A stretch of DNA of 64,000 nt from the NCBI GenBank assembly GCA_947179485.1, contig OX359246.1:26598001-26662000 (forward strand), read 5' to 3'. The stretch comes from Allacma fusca. Lineage: Eukaryota > Arthropoda > Collembola > Symphypleona > Sminthuridae. Of the stretch, positions 12,395 through 23,268 are shown one piece after another. A model generated the notes under the pieces. The model was not told the origin of the DNA. It saw only the letters and a program-made list of their open reading frames with translations, and made no database searches. Position 1 is the stretch's first letter. Every line of letters starts with the position of its first letter. A program made the position numbers and the translations under genes.

Positions 12395-13192
12395 TAGTGG
12401 TCGGACCAATTCAGTTTAAATTGCAATTTTACAATTCAATTCAATTCAGCTCAGCTCAATTCAGGGTTTTTTCAATTCAATTCGATCGTTTACTGAACCG
12501 AATAATTCAATTCACCTGCTGAATCGAATTGAATTGTTTTCTTTGAATTCCAATTCAAAACAATTTCAGGCTGAATCCAAACCGATATTGTAAGGATAAG
12601 TTTAGCACCTTCTTTGCGTTAATGTAACCATCATTCAAACGTATATGTGTTAATATTTTTAGGGTGGCGTCAGCCCCCTTTTAGGAGTGTTGTCCGTGGA
12701 TGCTTGGAACTGTTTGTACCGACGTTTTACTCCGAATCAATTTTGTTCAAACCTTTTGTGAACATTCTTTAGGCCACTCTCTTGGAGGAGTTCGTTATTG
12801 GTTGAAATTGTAATGCGTAAACTGTTCCACCGATTTCAATGGAATTTTTTAACACTTAAAAGTCAGTACTACTAGCTTAATTTCACAAAATTTACAAAAT
12901 TTTATTTTTTCAAAATATTGTATTTTTATTTTTTAATTGAGCTCAACATAATACTATAAAACGGGTAAGGAGAGATGGCCTTAGCTGACGTGCCACCCCA
13001 GCCACCTTTGAAGTATTGAAATATATCCGGCAAACCAAATGGTTTACAATTCAGTTCAGTTAATAGAGTGAACTGAATTGAATTGAATTGTTTTTTACTG
13101 AACCGAATTGAAACCCCAATTTTAATCCAGTTCAGTATTCGAACTGGATTGATTTGTAAATTTTGAATTGAATTGAATTGTTCCGACCACTA
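12395..13192. mobile_element. non-autonomous hAT-like element with GAATTGAATTCAATTCAG arrays
   Basis: The left end TAGTGGTCGGACCAATTCAG and the reverse complement of the right end (TAGTGGTCGGAACAATTCAA) agree at 18 of 20 bases. The flanking 8-mer caactgac is perfect (12387-12394 and 13193-13200). The paralogous sequence at 31138-31145 has a single caactgac with both flanks joined, an exact empty site. The arrays of GAATTGAATT/CAATTCAG at both ends are the same architecture as the other hAT-like elements here. Confidence 0.9.
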
Positions 13193-13985
13193 CAACTGAC
13201 TTCATAGCTGTTATTTATTTCACAAGCTTCAGTACTATGCAAGATTTCGACACCAATTAGTATAGCAATTAGTATAGCCATGGAACGGCTTATGACGATG
13301 TAGGGGCATCAATCCCTTTTACACAGGTCTAGTAAAGCCCCATTCTATGCCTAGGTACGAAAATGAAAATTTCCAATGAGATTTAACATTGAAAGTTACA
13401 GAGAATGGATCGACCTGCGATTCAGTATTTTAAACTTCGGCTCGATTCCTTACGTTAACCAAAAGACGTTACAAAAAACGCGGGACGGTTGCATTGCGAA
13501 AAAATAGCAGTGTCTATACAACATACAAGGAGGAAACTATTGCTTTGAGGTTACTTTTGCTCCACACTAATCCAACATAACTATGAAATTTGTGATCATT
13601 TACAAGCATTTTATAATTGTATCAATTTCCAAAAATGTTCTGTGCAACTTTCAAAAACATAACTATTTTAATTGACGGGTTTTGAAACAATTTTGCGGCA
13701 AGCTAAGTACCTCAATAAAACAAATGTGCAATCAGTCAGATACTACTATGTTCGTTAGAAATAGTAAAGTTATAGTAGTTCTTTCTTATGAATTGTAAAA
13801 TAACATTAATAAATCTAATTTTATGTGGTGCAATTTGTCTTTTTGCTCCCTTTTCCGCCCGTGATAACTTTATGGGTTAAATGCAATTACAAAATAACGT
13901 AAAAGAATTTGTAGTTCGTAAATAGGGCTGCCGAAAAATCATATTGCTATACAAAGCCTATAATATAATTATATTTCAGCTTGAA

Positions 13986-15312
13986 ATGTTTTCAAACCAT
14001 CTTTCCAAACTCTACGGCTTATACGTAAATTTTGGAGGCATTTTATGCAAATGGAACATCAATACTTGCACACTGGAATTTTGCAACAATACAAAGCACA
14101 CAATAGTATATGCTTTCAACTGCATCCTCCTAGCAGCATATCAAATATATGTGACAGTTAGATATGCTCAACCGTATTTGGCCAAATCCGGAAAAAAACC
14201 AGATGTTATATCGAATGTAAAACTCATATACAGTATTTCCCGATATTGTATTTTAGTAGTATGTCAGAACTTGATGGTGAGAAACTGGGGAGGGTTTAAA
14301 ACACTGTTTGATAATTTGCATCGAAGCAAGTCCAACTTGGAAGATATTTCTGCGGTATCATTTCGTAAGTCGTCGTTACGACATTATTATTGTTATTTTA
14401 TCGGAAATTCGTATTGACATTTAGTTTTGATGCAGAAACGAGAACAGGACCTAAAGTTCACCCCTATTCGTTAAATGCAGAGCCGAAATATGGGGCAATG
14501 CCAATTGAGAACACCAAGACAATCCGATTCGTCTATAGTCTGTGGATTTGTTACTTTCTTTATGAGCTTAACACGGGGCTAGCAGTTCTTAAAAATCCGG
14601 GAAACCCAGAGCTGCTGTCATCTTTATTTGAAAACCCGATGGCTTTACCAGTAACAAAGAAGCTACTATTTGCTTCAATTCATAGTTACATGATGCTGGT
14701 TTATGTATATGGGAATACATTTACAGCCATGCATGTCTTTCTATTCGTTGTGAATTCCATTAAGCTGATCAAACAGTTGAGGTAATATCGCAGCTTATAG
14801 TGTGATATTTAAATAAAAGTGTGTCCCCGAATTGTTTTTGTTTAAAGCGAATTTTATTTTTCCAGGTCCTTTGATCCTACTAGCACGGACCATGCTTGGG
14901 ACTTTGCCAAACAGCAATACTTAACCATTTTGTTTCTGCTAGAATATTTCAATGGGACATTTTCAAACTGGAGTTTTGCCATGGAGATGTTTTTTATTAC
15001 CTCAATGGTTATCAATATATTTTTAGCAGCTGTTTATAAAGTGGTGGGGTCCTTGGTTGTTGCCATTGCTGTGGCTTTCGTGAAAAAGATCTTTTTCAAC
15101 ACCCTCGGACTTACTTATGACGATTCGAGTCTGATAATTCAGAACTGGAATCGCATAAGCCAAGATAGGCTCATAAATTATGTGTAGCCGTTCGCCATGT
15201 CAGAATACAACTGGGATTATTCGGCTACGCGGATAAAACTGTGGCATTGACCATTTTAAATATTGTGGTGAGCATATCTTCAAGTTTAGTTCTGACATAC
15301 CGGTATGAGTAA
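13986..15312 (+). pseudogene. gustatory-receptor-like 7TM gene, copy 1, broken by a 7-nt deletion
   Basis: Arthropod-type chemoreceptor (ligand-gated channel family) candidate. Exons 13986-14364, 14436-14781 and 14866 onward have GT-AG junctions in consistent phase. Hydrophobic segments include AFNCILLAAYQIYVTV, the FVYSLWICYFLY region, the region around LLFASIHSYMMLVYVYG, and the run FFITSMVINIFLAAVY followed by GSLVVAIAVAFV. After QNWNRI the frame shifts and stops at 15187. The expected C-terminal helix (VALTILNIVVSISSSLVLTY, then RYE and TAA at 15310-15312) continues in another frame. Against copy 2, 7 nt are missing at about 15156, which explains the shift. An upstream acceptor-like site before the Met (tatttcag) suggests a 5' leader exon. 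I call it a gustatory receptor from topology and the C-terminal pattern only. Confidence 0.6.
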
Positions 15313-16984
15313 AATTTAATTGTTTTATAGTTTTAATTTTTTGCGTACTGTTTCATATGCTTATGGGTATTTTGTCTTTCATACCATGTTACTTTGTCAA
15401 TTCATTCAGTTCAATCCTGAAGATTTAATTTAAAGTTTCTTGTAAACTTAAATGTTATTCTTAGTTGGCAATAAACATGATCCAGGGGACGATTCGTTTA
15501 TATCTCACTGGAAAATAATTTCTAAATTCCCTTGCTGAATCTTATGTCCCTGCAAGGAACGATCGTCAGGGGAAAGTGTAAGACAAAACAAGCGTAAAAA
15601 GCGCTTTCTAATTTGGAAAAATTAAAACTTTGAAGTGGTTTCCACATCATTGTGGTCAGGAGTTTGTGTTGGACAAATTTGGTTTCACCTAAGCTTAATA
15701 ATATAATAGACGTTGTGTCCACAAGGGCAAAACCGAGATCGATCCAAGATAACGTTTGTTGAGAGGTTTCTTATAATTTTTGAAATTTTAAAAAATTGGG
15801 AAATTCGAAGTGTTTTTGATCATTCATGAGGTTCATGAGGGAACGTGTAAACCAAATTCGAAACATAAATATTAATTTTAAGTTTAAAATTGCTGTCAAT
15901 ATTCAAATTTTTAAAAATTATACATGAAGTTATTTACACATCTAAGTGGTCAGGAGGTTGTGCTGCCGAAATTGGTTTCCAGCTAAGTTGAACAGCGTGG
16001 AATCTTTTGTGTTCACAATCTCAGAACTGTGATATCATTCCATTTACATCTATGCTTTCAAGAATTTTTATGAGCGAAGCGATAAATGATGAGTCTATGC
16101 AGGTTTGCAGGTTTTTGATTTTCTGGAGCCCATGGAGTTCTTCGTTATAGTCACGGACCTACCCTAAAAGCTTTAGTAGTATTTTTCCCTTTAGTGTTTT
16201 ATTTCCTTTTTCGAAATATATTCAGATGATTTAAGGTTCGTTGTGGTTCAAATTGGGAATATGTACTGTATTCCCAAAATCACAAAAACTGAATCGTGCA
16301 GACTCGGTGGGAGTGAATTATATCAGAATTTTCATTGCTCGAAACTTGGAGCAATGAATCGGTTTATATCAACTTTGCAGATCCCGGTAAGCCTCGCATT
16401 TTGTTGCATGGAGTAACATAAATAGTGACAACAAGTGGGTATAAGTCGGAAATAGTTGGTTGATTTAATTTCATACGTCTACATTGTGTTTTCTACTACG
16501 ATAGCAAGACGCTTAGAAATAAAACGATAATCAAAGCTTGTATTGAACTGCAATGTAATAAATATCGATATGTTTGGATTGATGTCATGTAAATGTTATG
16601 TAATTACTTCATTGAATTTTAACATTTATTTTCATATGCTTAAGTAATACGAGGAGGAAAAACAATCGGTTTATAATATGTGGGAATACCATATCAATTT
16701 GACTTTTTAGTTTCCTTCTACAAGCCAGTAGAGCTATAATCCTTCGCGAGAGTAAATAGTCTGAAACATGTATCTGTACACATAATCCTACGTTGTGTAT
16801 AATTACTTTTTATCCTCTGAAATTGAATCCTTTCTTCAACCGTTTTTCAACCGAAAACAAGAATAGAGCAATGGAAAAACAGGCACATAGTTGTTCATTT
16901 GTTTCGCTTACTTACATCGTTTCTGTTCGAGTTTTTATGCAGTTTCTGTATACTGCATTTGTCTGTAATTATACGGCACATCAT
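15313..16984. other. receptor 3' flank and spacer, no gene
   Basis: About 15313-15720 is the downstream flank of receptor 1 and matches 34034-34450 behind receptor 2 (for example CTGAATCTTATGTCCCTGCAAG in both). From about 15720 to 16984 I see AT-rich spacer. A weak echo of the window start occurs at 16840-16950. No exon, RNA or element boundary was identified. Confidence 0.45.
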
Positions 16985-19111
16985 TTAATATTCTGAGGTC
17001 AAATTGATGGTCCAATCTCCTTCAAAATACAATCGGCTTTTTATTGGAAAACGACACATCTTTTGTTGAATCAAGGGGAAATAATCTACTGTACCGAAAA
17101 AAGCTTTTTGCAGATACTGCAGCTGGATGCCCCCAACTGCTACGTCATCAGCTCTACTGAATTTTGTAATGAAAATTGCCGGATACTTTTGCGCGTCCAA
17201 GTCTCGAACGTCCTTCGGACCATTGATTTTAACTCTCAGTAGAGAATCGGCAGAACTTGGATTTAAACGAGCACATGTTTTTGTTTTAACGTTATTCAGA
17301 ATACTGAAGCCCCTTTCACAATCTGCAAGAGCAGAGCCGCGTTCAAGTTCAAGTATAACTTGAATAGTTCAAGTGCGTATCAAGTTCAAGTATAACTTGA
17401 ATAGTTCAAGTGCGTATCAAGTTCAAGTATAACTTGAATAGTTCAAGTGCGTATCAAGTTCAAGTCAAGTCAAGTTCAGGCAATTTTGTAACTTGAAACT
17501 TGAACATCAAGTTCAAGTGAAATTATAATTTTAACTTGAATTTTCAAGTCCATCAAGTTCAAGTTAATAATTTATTACTTGATCGCAAAATCAAGTCAAG
17601 TTCAAGTACATCGAATGGAAGTAGTTGAATACAACTGGAGTATAACTTGAGTTTTTGTCACCGGAAAGCAATCTAAGTATCCCGTCAAAAAAATAATATT
17701 CGGCGTGAATCATCATAATTATAACTTTTGTGTAACTCTTTGCTTGTGTCTATCGCCATAATGTAAAGTCACATTCTGTATGTCTAGTGGTCCAGAATAG
17801 TTATTATGTCCTGTTTCCATACTTTGAATAGTTAAAGGTTATAGGTGTGCTCTTGATGCTCCAGGCTCTGATTCCATTAAAAAATGAGTGAAAAAAGTGA
17901 TTATTCAGTTCACCTGTTGTGAAGTTAACAAGTTTAAAAGCAACTTATTATTCCCCATATGAATAATTTTTGCTGACATTAAACATGAAGACGCAGAGTA
18001 ACCACAAGAAATCTTATAAATCAATATTGTTTAAGTAAAATTAAGGACGAAAAATATTCATAAATATAAGTGCTGGTTACACTCATCAGATGAGTGCAAC
18101 ACTAATGTGTAGAGGTCAAAATTATTACTGCTAACCTCTAATTTACGGAAATTAGCAAATATTAGACTGCATTAGATTACTTTAAATTATTAAATGAGAT
18201 TGCTTGGGTAGCTCATAAGTTTTCGCGTATGTGCAAGGCGAATATTTATACTCATATTACTGATATTGTCACATACTCGTTAGTAAGAATGAGGAATGTT
18301 GCACTCATCCGAAGGTGCTGAGAAAATGTGAAATTAATTTAGTCAATCATGTAGTGATTTAGTCCAGTGTCTCTGCATTTTTCTCTGGTGTCGACATCCC
18401 ACAATCTCGTATATCCTCATTTTATCCTCTCATCCTGCCACACTGACCCCATTGGTCCCGCGTTTTATTCACACCCATGCCACAGTTCGAAAACTTCTTA
18501 GCAATTTTAAAGTAAAGAATATCATCCGCGTGGTGTTGGATTTAACCAAATTACGATCTAACCATTATCAGCTGGAATAACTGTAGACGAAAAATTTTCA
18601 CCATTATTTATTCCTCTACAAAAAAAAATACTTGAAAAATCAAGTTCACGTTCAAGTCAAGTTATGTGTGCAACTTGAACTTCAAGTTATTATCAAGTTC
18701 AAGTTCTTTCAAATGAACTTGAAAATCGTGTACTTGAATACTCAAGTTGTTTGAGAAACTTGATTCATCAAGTACAAGTACGGATACCTTGTTTAGGCAA
18801 TTTGTCAAGTTCAAGTCAAGTTCAAGTCAAGTTCAAGTTCAAGTTCAAGTCAAGTTCAAGTCAAGTTCAAGTCAAGTTATCTAAAATAACTTGACTTGAA
18901 CGCAGCTCTGTGCAAGAGTACAAGAGTGGGGTTTTACATTAGCTCCCAAAACCACTTTTAAAAACGGAATAAATTTGAAATACGCTGAGTGGGCTACAGG
19001 GATAAAAATAAAGTAAAACCTTGCATTTGTCACTTGGATGTAGAAACACGGATCACATATTGCAATGCAAACCCCTTTATACAAGTTGCCCATAATGCTT
19101 TTTACTTGCAA
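16985..19111 (-). pseudogene. hAT-type transposase C-terminal relic, split by a later insertion
   Basis: On the minus strand, 17000-17331 encodes DCERGFSILNNVKTK followed by a LNPSS...L.RVKINGP segment, which resembles the C-terminal dimerisation region of hAT transposases and related zinc-finger proteins (pattern ERGFS..N.IKT). The reading frame continues on the other side of the 17332-18910 insertion (GANVKPHSCTLA, from about 18960 to 18911). Removing the insertion and one 8-bp duplication leaves a continuous frame. No catalytic region is visible, so it is a remnant; a fragment of a domesticated hAT-derived gene is the alternative. Confidence 0.55.
17332..18910. mobile_element. non-autonomous hAT-like element with CAAGTTCAAGT arrays
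   Basis: The left end CAGAGCCGCGTTCAAGT and the reverse complement of the right end (CAGAGCTGCGTTCAAGT) differ at one base. The target duplication tgcaagag is perfect (17324-17331 and 18911-18918). Long runs of CAAGTTCAAGT/ACTTGAACTTG fill 17340-17660 and 18630-18900. The left run begins with a 44-45-bp tandem unit (TATAACTTGAATAGTTCAAG...) repeated about three times. The middle (17660-18620) is unique AT-rich DNA without a transposase. The element interrupts a hAT-transposase relic. Confidence 0.88.
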
Positions 19112-19114
19112 ATG

Positions 19115-19890
19115 GAGGTGGGATTCGGGCTTGACTCCAGGCCCGAACCCGAAAGAAACCCGAACAAATACTGTATTAGCCCTACCCAGCCAGCCAACGG
19201 GTTAAATACTCGATATTCAATATTCCCGTTTTATCTACCTTAAATTTTGTGAAGCCCGAACCCGTTAAAAACCCGGTCTCCGAAATTTTTTACAACCCGA
19301 ACCCGCTAAAAACCCGGTCTATAAATGGTTTTAAAACCCGATGAAAACCCGGCTTTTCAGTAACAATTGAATCCAATGTGAAGCCTTTGTTTACATATTC
19401 TATTATATTTACATCATACATACTCTATCCAATCCTACTCATCACTTTCAATAAGCGAGCTCTGAAGGAGCAAAACTTCTTTTTGGCTCCGAAAAGTTTT
19501 GAAAACTATCAAGCGGAAGGGATCGTTTCAAAATGCTTAAGCATGTGTACGTATTAAATACAATGAACTATTATCTATCCTAAAAATATACACGTGAAAG
19601 CAATGATTACACTACTCCACGTCAAAATATGCATGACACCTATTTGTACTAAATTCTATTCTAGTAGGATTTCCGGGTCATTTGTAGTATCTGGCCCGCT
19701 CGAAACCCGAGCTGAAAAATAAATACAGGCCCAAGCCCGATCTTAACCCGGTTTCAATGTTTTATTGCAGCCCGAACCCACTCGGAGCCCGACGTAAGTT
19801 CGTATTTACAGCACCCACCCTACCAACGCCCGGATGGGCTGGGTTCGGGCCGGCCCGAATCCAAAAACCCGCTTCCGGCCACAGCTCTAC
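19115..19890. repeat. CCCGAACCC-type degenerate array element, borders uncertain
   Basis: Both ends of this segment are rich in degenerate CCCGAACCCG and GGGTTCGGGC (19120-19350 and 19670-19870), with unique DNA between. The layout matches the hAT-like elements here, but I could not find a matching terminal pair or target duplication. The right end looks like CCGGCCACAGCTCTA. ORFs in both orientations across it are array artefacts. A similar GC-rich motif begins at about 63940. Confidence 0.5.
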
Positions 19891-20019
19891 GTACAAACTA
19901 CTAATAAACTGCACTGTGCAATCCAATGGACATTTTACACACCTGATGTTTAGCGTACCTAGTATTTTTGTTATGTGGTGCATTTTTAATTTTTGGAACT
20001 AACGTGAACAAGTCTCACC

Positions 20020-20310
20020 GAAAATCACGAATTTTTAAATATCGGGTATTGTATTACCCGGCTGAAATGCTCGGACGTCATTAGCACGAAGATAACCTGA
20101 CGTCTAACAAGCATTAAAAAATATTGCTGCAGTGAAAATCACGAATTCTTTAATATTTTTGAATATCGGGTATAGTATTACCCGGGTGAAATGCCCGGAC
20201 GTCATTATCACGCAGATAACCTGACGTCTAACAAGCATTGAAAAATACTGCTGCAGTGAAAATCACGAATTCTTTAATATTTTTGAATATCGGGTATTGT
20301 ATTACCCGGT
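20020..20310. repeat. 114/124-bp tandem repeat, about 2.4 copies, with internal palindromes
   Basis: GAAAATCACGAAT starts at 20020, 20134 and 20258. The second unit has a 10-bp insertion relative to the first. Each complete unit carries two inverted pairs: CGGGTAT...ATTACCCG, and GACGTCA...TGACGTC around a loop of about 17 nt. No ORF is present. It may be a satellite fragment or part of an element end. Confidence 0.75.
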
Positions 20311-20520
20311 TCCAGTACCCGCCGAATATTTGCATTAACAGTAAAGCCACAGACCATAAGCCATAAGTGGGTTTGCATTTTGTTTGGTCCTAATTGGCCA
20401 ACACAAACTGCAGTAATCGTCATTTAAACATTCTAACCTATGCCTTGTATCCTGTTATAGTTATAATTAGTTAAAGACGCGAAGTGAAATATATCGGTAT
20501 ATTAAATAAGGGTAGAGGTT

Positions 20521-21540
20521 CACTTTTTAACACAAGGCTTATATTTTATTCGCAGCAACGTTTCGAGCTTTCACTCTTCGTCAGGCAAATGATATACTAG
20601 TAGTAACATTCAATATATTGCATATTGCAATCAATAAAAATTGAAATTATTTATTTTTCGATTATTTAAAATAATCAATACTGTTTTTTTAAATATGAAT
20701 TAGTTAAGCCATTTAAAAAAAATTGGCTAAGATAACCCCGGGATTGCCACACCCGCCGAACTGTCGTCCTGAGGTTTCGATGCTTCCTTAATATGTAAAT
20801 TTGATATTCAGTCCAGGCAATGCATTAGATTTAAAGAAATGGATCATTCGGTTTTCAATTTCAATTCTGACTTTTTCATCTCTTGATGCGTACTTCAATC
20901 CAACTAGCATATCATCCACACTATGACCAGTTAGATTAAAATGTTGGGAAACATTTTTATATTGTTTATTCAACACATCCCTCCTGTGTTCCGCAAATCT
21001 ATCCCCAAGATGTCTTTCCGTTTGCCCTACATATATTACATCAGGGCATTTGTTGCATTTAATAGCATATATCAACGACTTTGATTCACATGTAAATTCT
21101 TGTTTGAGATGTATTGTTCTCTTCAAGTTTGTCACCGTAGATAGTTTTAAAGTATGCTTGCAGGTGACGCATCGTTTACCTCTTTTACATGGAAATGTGC
21201 CTGGTGTTGTTGGTATAGGTGTTTTGGTAATTGATGTGCGGACAAGTAATTGTTTTAAGTTGGGGGCCCGGCGAAAAGATTTCAAAGGTGGCAGTGGAAT
21301 GATTTGAGAACCGGTAGAATTAGGGATTATTGACTTGTATAGCATAATAGCATCAGAGGCTAACACACGTGCAAGTGGAGACTAGTTAAGTACTAAAGGA
21401 ATTCGTTCTGTTGTTACATTTTGGCGTGGGTTGGTTTTGTTGATTAATTCTTCTCTCGAAATTGATCTGCATTTGTTTATAGCTTCTTTAATAAGATTTT
21501 CGGGATAATGTCGATTAAGAAAGTGTGTTGACATTGTATC
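20521..21540 (-). pseudogene. Penelope-like element 3' fragment with GIY-YIG endonuclease
   Basis: The main open stretch (20788-21366, 192 codons) ends with a GIY-YIG endonuclease of the Penelope type: LIYAIKCNKCPDVIYVGQT, then RFAEHR and HFNLTGHS. Upstream in the same frame, the sequence keeps Penelope-like character (RHYPENLIKEAI, IPLVLN) to about 21540 and is interrupted by one in-frame TAG near 21384. The reverse transcriptase domain is absent, so the copy is 5'-truncated. Downstream (about 20521-20590) is a 3' tail with GAAGAGTGAAAGCTCGAAAC on the coding strand, which I associate with such elements. It is inactive. Confidence 0.8.
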
Positions 21541-22190
21541 CTGTTACCCGAATTGGCTCTAAAAATTAATTTAAGCTCCTGGTATTATATGCAAACGATC
21601 CGCGTCGTTGGTTTTGCCTTAAACACAGTATTTCACAGAAAACACAGAAATAACCCGAGGGGACACTTGTGTGAAGTCACAGGGTCATCACGGGACGTCG
21701 CTTATGGGAAATCTATACGAGGTTACACATGTCTGGACACCACGGTATTCGCAATCGGGACTTCCAGCTTCGCTTCACCCATGAAAATTATCTTTGCACT
21801 GAACGGCAAATTCATTAAAGAGCGAAGCGACATTTGAGTGATATCTATCAGTCGATATTGGAAGAACGTCCGTAAAATTTTCGTACAGGGACCTTTGTGT
21901 CTTGAACAGCGTTTGAGTCGGGTACGAATGTATTAGCTTGCATTTAAACGTGCATCGTTTTCATTTCCTGAGGTCAAACCTGACCTTGTCCAAAAGCAAT
22001 AGGGTTCTGACTCAACACATAACGTGTTACCGTAAAAAGTTCGAATTATGACAATCAAACATGAAGACGATAGCAATACTGATAATGAACAACAAACGGC
22101 TTCACACACATGGCTACTTCCATTTTCGAGATCCATTTGCAATTTGTATTTCGTATAACAGAAGATGTTTTCAATCCCCTAAATAAACTC
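21541..22190. other. host backbone upstream of P450-2, no gene
   Basis: About 21811-21990 (GCGAAGCGACATTTGAGTGA...) matches 34470-34640, and 22085-22190 matches 1795-1880. These are blocks of the duplicated unit. I see no exon or RNA gene. Confidence 0.45.
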
Positions 22191-22193
22191 TCG

Positions 22194-22521
22194 TGACCTT
22201 AATTTGACCTTAGTAGGTAACAGCTAGTTTAGTGACCTCAATTTGATCCTATTAGGGTACAAGAAGTTTCATGATCACAATTTGACCTCAATGGATCATA
22301 AGTGTTCCCAAGACCTGAATTTGATCTCAGTTGTCCACCAGAAGTCCCTGACCTGAATTTCACATCTGTGGGTCACAAGAAGTCCATGACCTCAAATTGA
22401 CCTCAGTGGATCAAATGACTTTATAAATTGACCTCAGTGGATCAAATGACCTTATAAATTGACCTCAGTGGATTACAAGACCTAGAATTGACCTGTGTTA
22501 TACATGACCTCGAATTGACCT
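22194..22521. promoter_or_regulatory. array of TGACCT (AGGTCA) half-sites with DR5 spacing, upstream of P450-2
   Basis: The phrase TGACCT-NNNNN-TGACCT occurs at 22194-22210, 22387-22403 and 22505-22521. A degenerate version is at 22233-22249, and further TGACCT half-sites lie between. AGGTCA direct repeats spaced by five bases are the known shape of nuclear-receptor response elements. The array is part of a degenerate tandem repeat (TGACCTCAGTGGATCA) about 0.7-1.1 kb upstream of P450-2. Function is inference; the repeat could equally be neutral. Confidence 0.35.
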
Positions 22522-22559
22522 CAGTGGATCACAATTGACCTTAGTGGGTCATTAGTACT

Positions 22560-23268
22560 GCTATATCGCTGGGTAATATGTGGACCTATGATCTCAGTTT
22601 GACCTTCGTGGTATTGCTATTTATTCTCACCTGTATAACAGTCCATATGGGAAATCCAACTCATTGTCAATAATGTTTCTTTCAATGAAATGATTCGCAT
22701 AATAAACTTTGAGCTCAAAATATTCAAGCTATCCTGACTGTGAGTTTACAAGTTGAAAACAGACGGAAAAGGTCTCACTGGTCAATGTGTAGTCCCATAA
22801 TCTCAATTTAACTTTCGAGGTATTTATTACTTATTTAGACATATATCAGATCCTATGTGGGAATTCCAACCTAGTATTTTTTCTTTCAATGAAATGATTC
22901 GCACGATAAACTTTGAGCTCAAAATGTTCAGGTTATCATGACTGTGAGTTTAAAGTTTGAAAACAGACAGAACAGGTAAAAGGCAATACCAAAAGCAATA
23001 CAGGTTTTACATTGCTAAGTTATAGCACTACATGCAGGTAACAACAAAATATCACTCATCTCCATTCTCAACACTGCTTCAGTATTAATCATACGCAATT
23101 ATATAAAATAAGTTCCTACGTACGTAAATACATGTATGAAGATTTCTTACACACGGAGCGTGTTTGTCTATTATTTTAACCATAGTTGAATCGTATCCAG
23201 GTATACAAGCATGTCAAGCATCTTACTGTGCGAATCGCTTTTTGAAAGTTGCTTAAAACATATTCAAG
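22560..23268. repeat. P450 5' flank block, paralogous to 57973-58610
   Basis: From TGTGGACCTATGATCTCA at about 22579 to the P450-2 start, the sequence matches 57973-58610 upstream of P450-3 with small indels. A pair of related internal segments is visible (about 22560-22780 and 22780-22980, both with GGAAA/GGGAATCCAAC and TCAATGAAATGATTCGCA). The point GCTGGGTAATATGTGGACC near 22571 is the uninterrupted form of the EnSpm insertion site at 35696/40339. Confidence 0.7.

Larger units (their letters stand above)
9126..13985. repeat. duplicated non-coding tract, unit 1 (paralogous to about 25990-31760)
   Basis: From ATTCGCACTCCTTGTCCTAG at about 9128 the sequence matches 25999 onward, and later parts match 28850-31760 in the same order (for example GTAGCATGTCATTTAAATTTG near 11931 against GTAGCATGTCGTTCAAATTTG near 30685). 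It joins P450 copies to receptor copies, so it is the spacer of a tandem segmental duplication. Two hAT-like insertions sit in it (9916-10752 and 12395-13192). I see no exon or RNA gene; internal similarity between 25990-26790 and 28850-29650 suggests the tract also contains an older dispersed repeat. Confidence 0.7.

Noticed and set aside
21553..21837. 94-aa ORF next to the Penelope fragment
   Set aside because: There is no motif, no splice signals and no conservation in the matching block at 34470.
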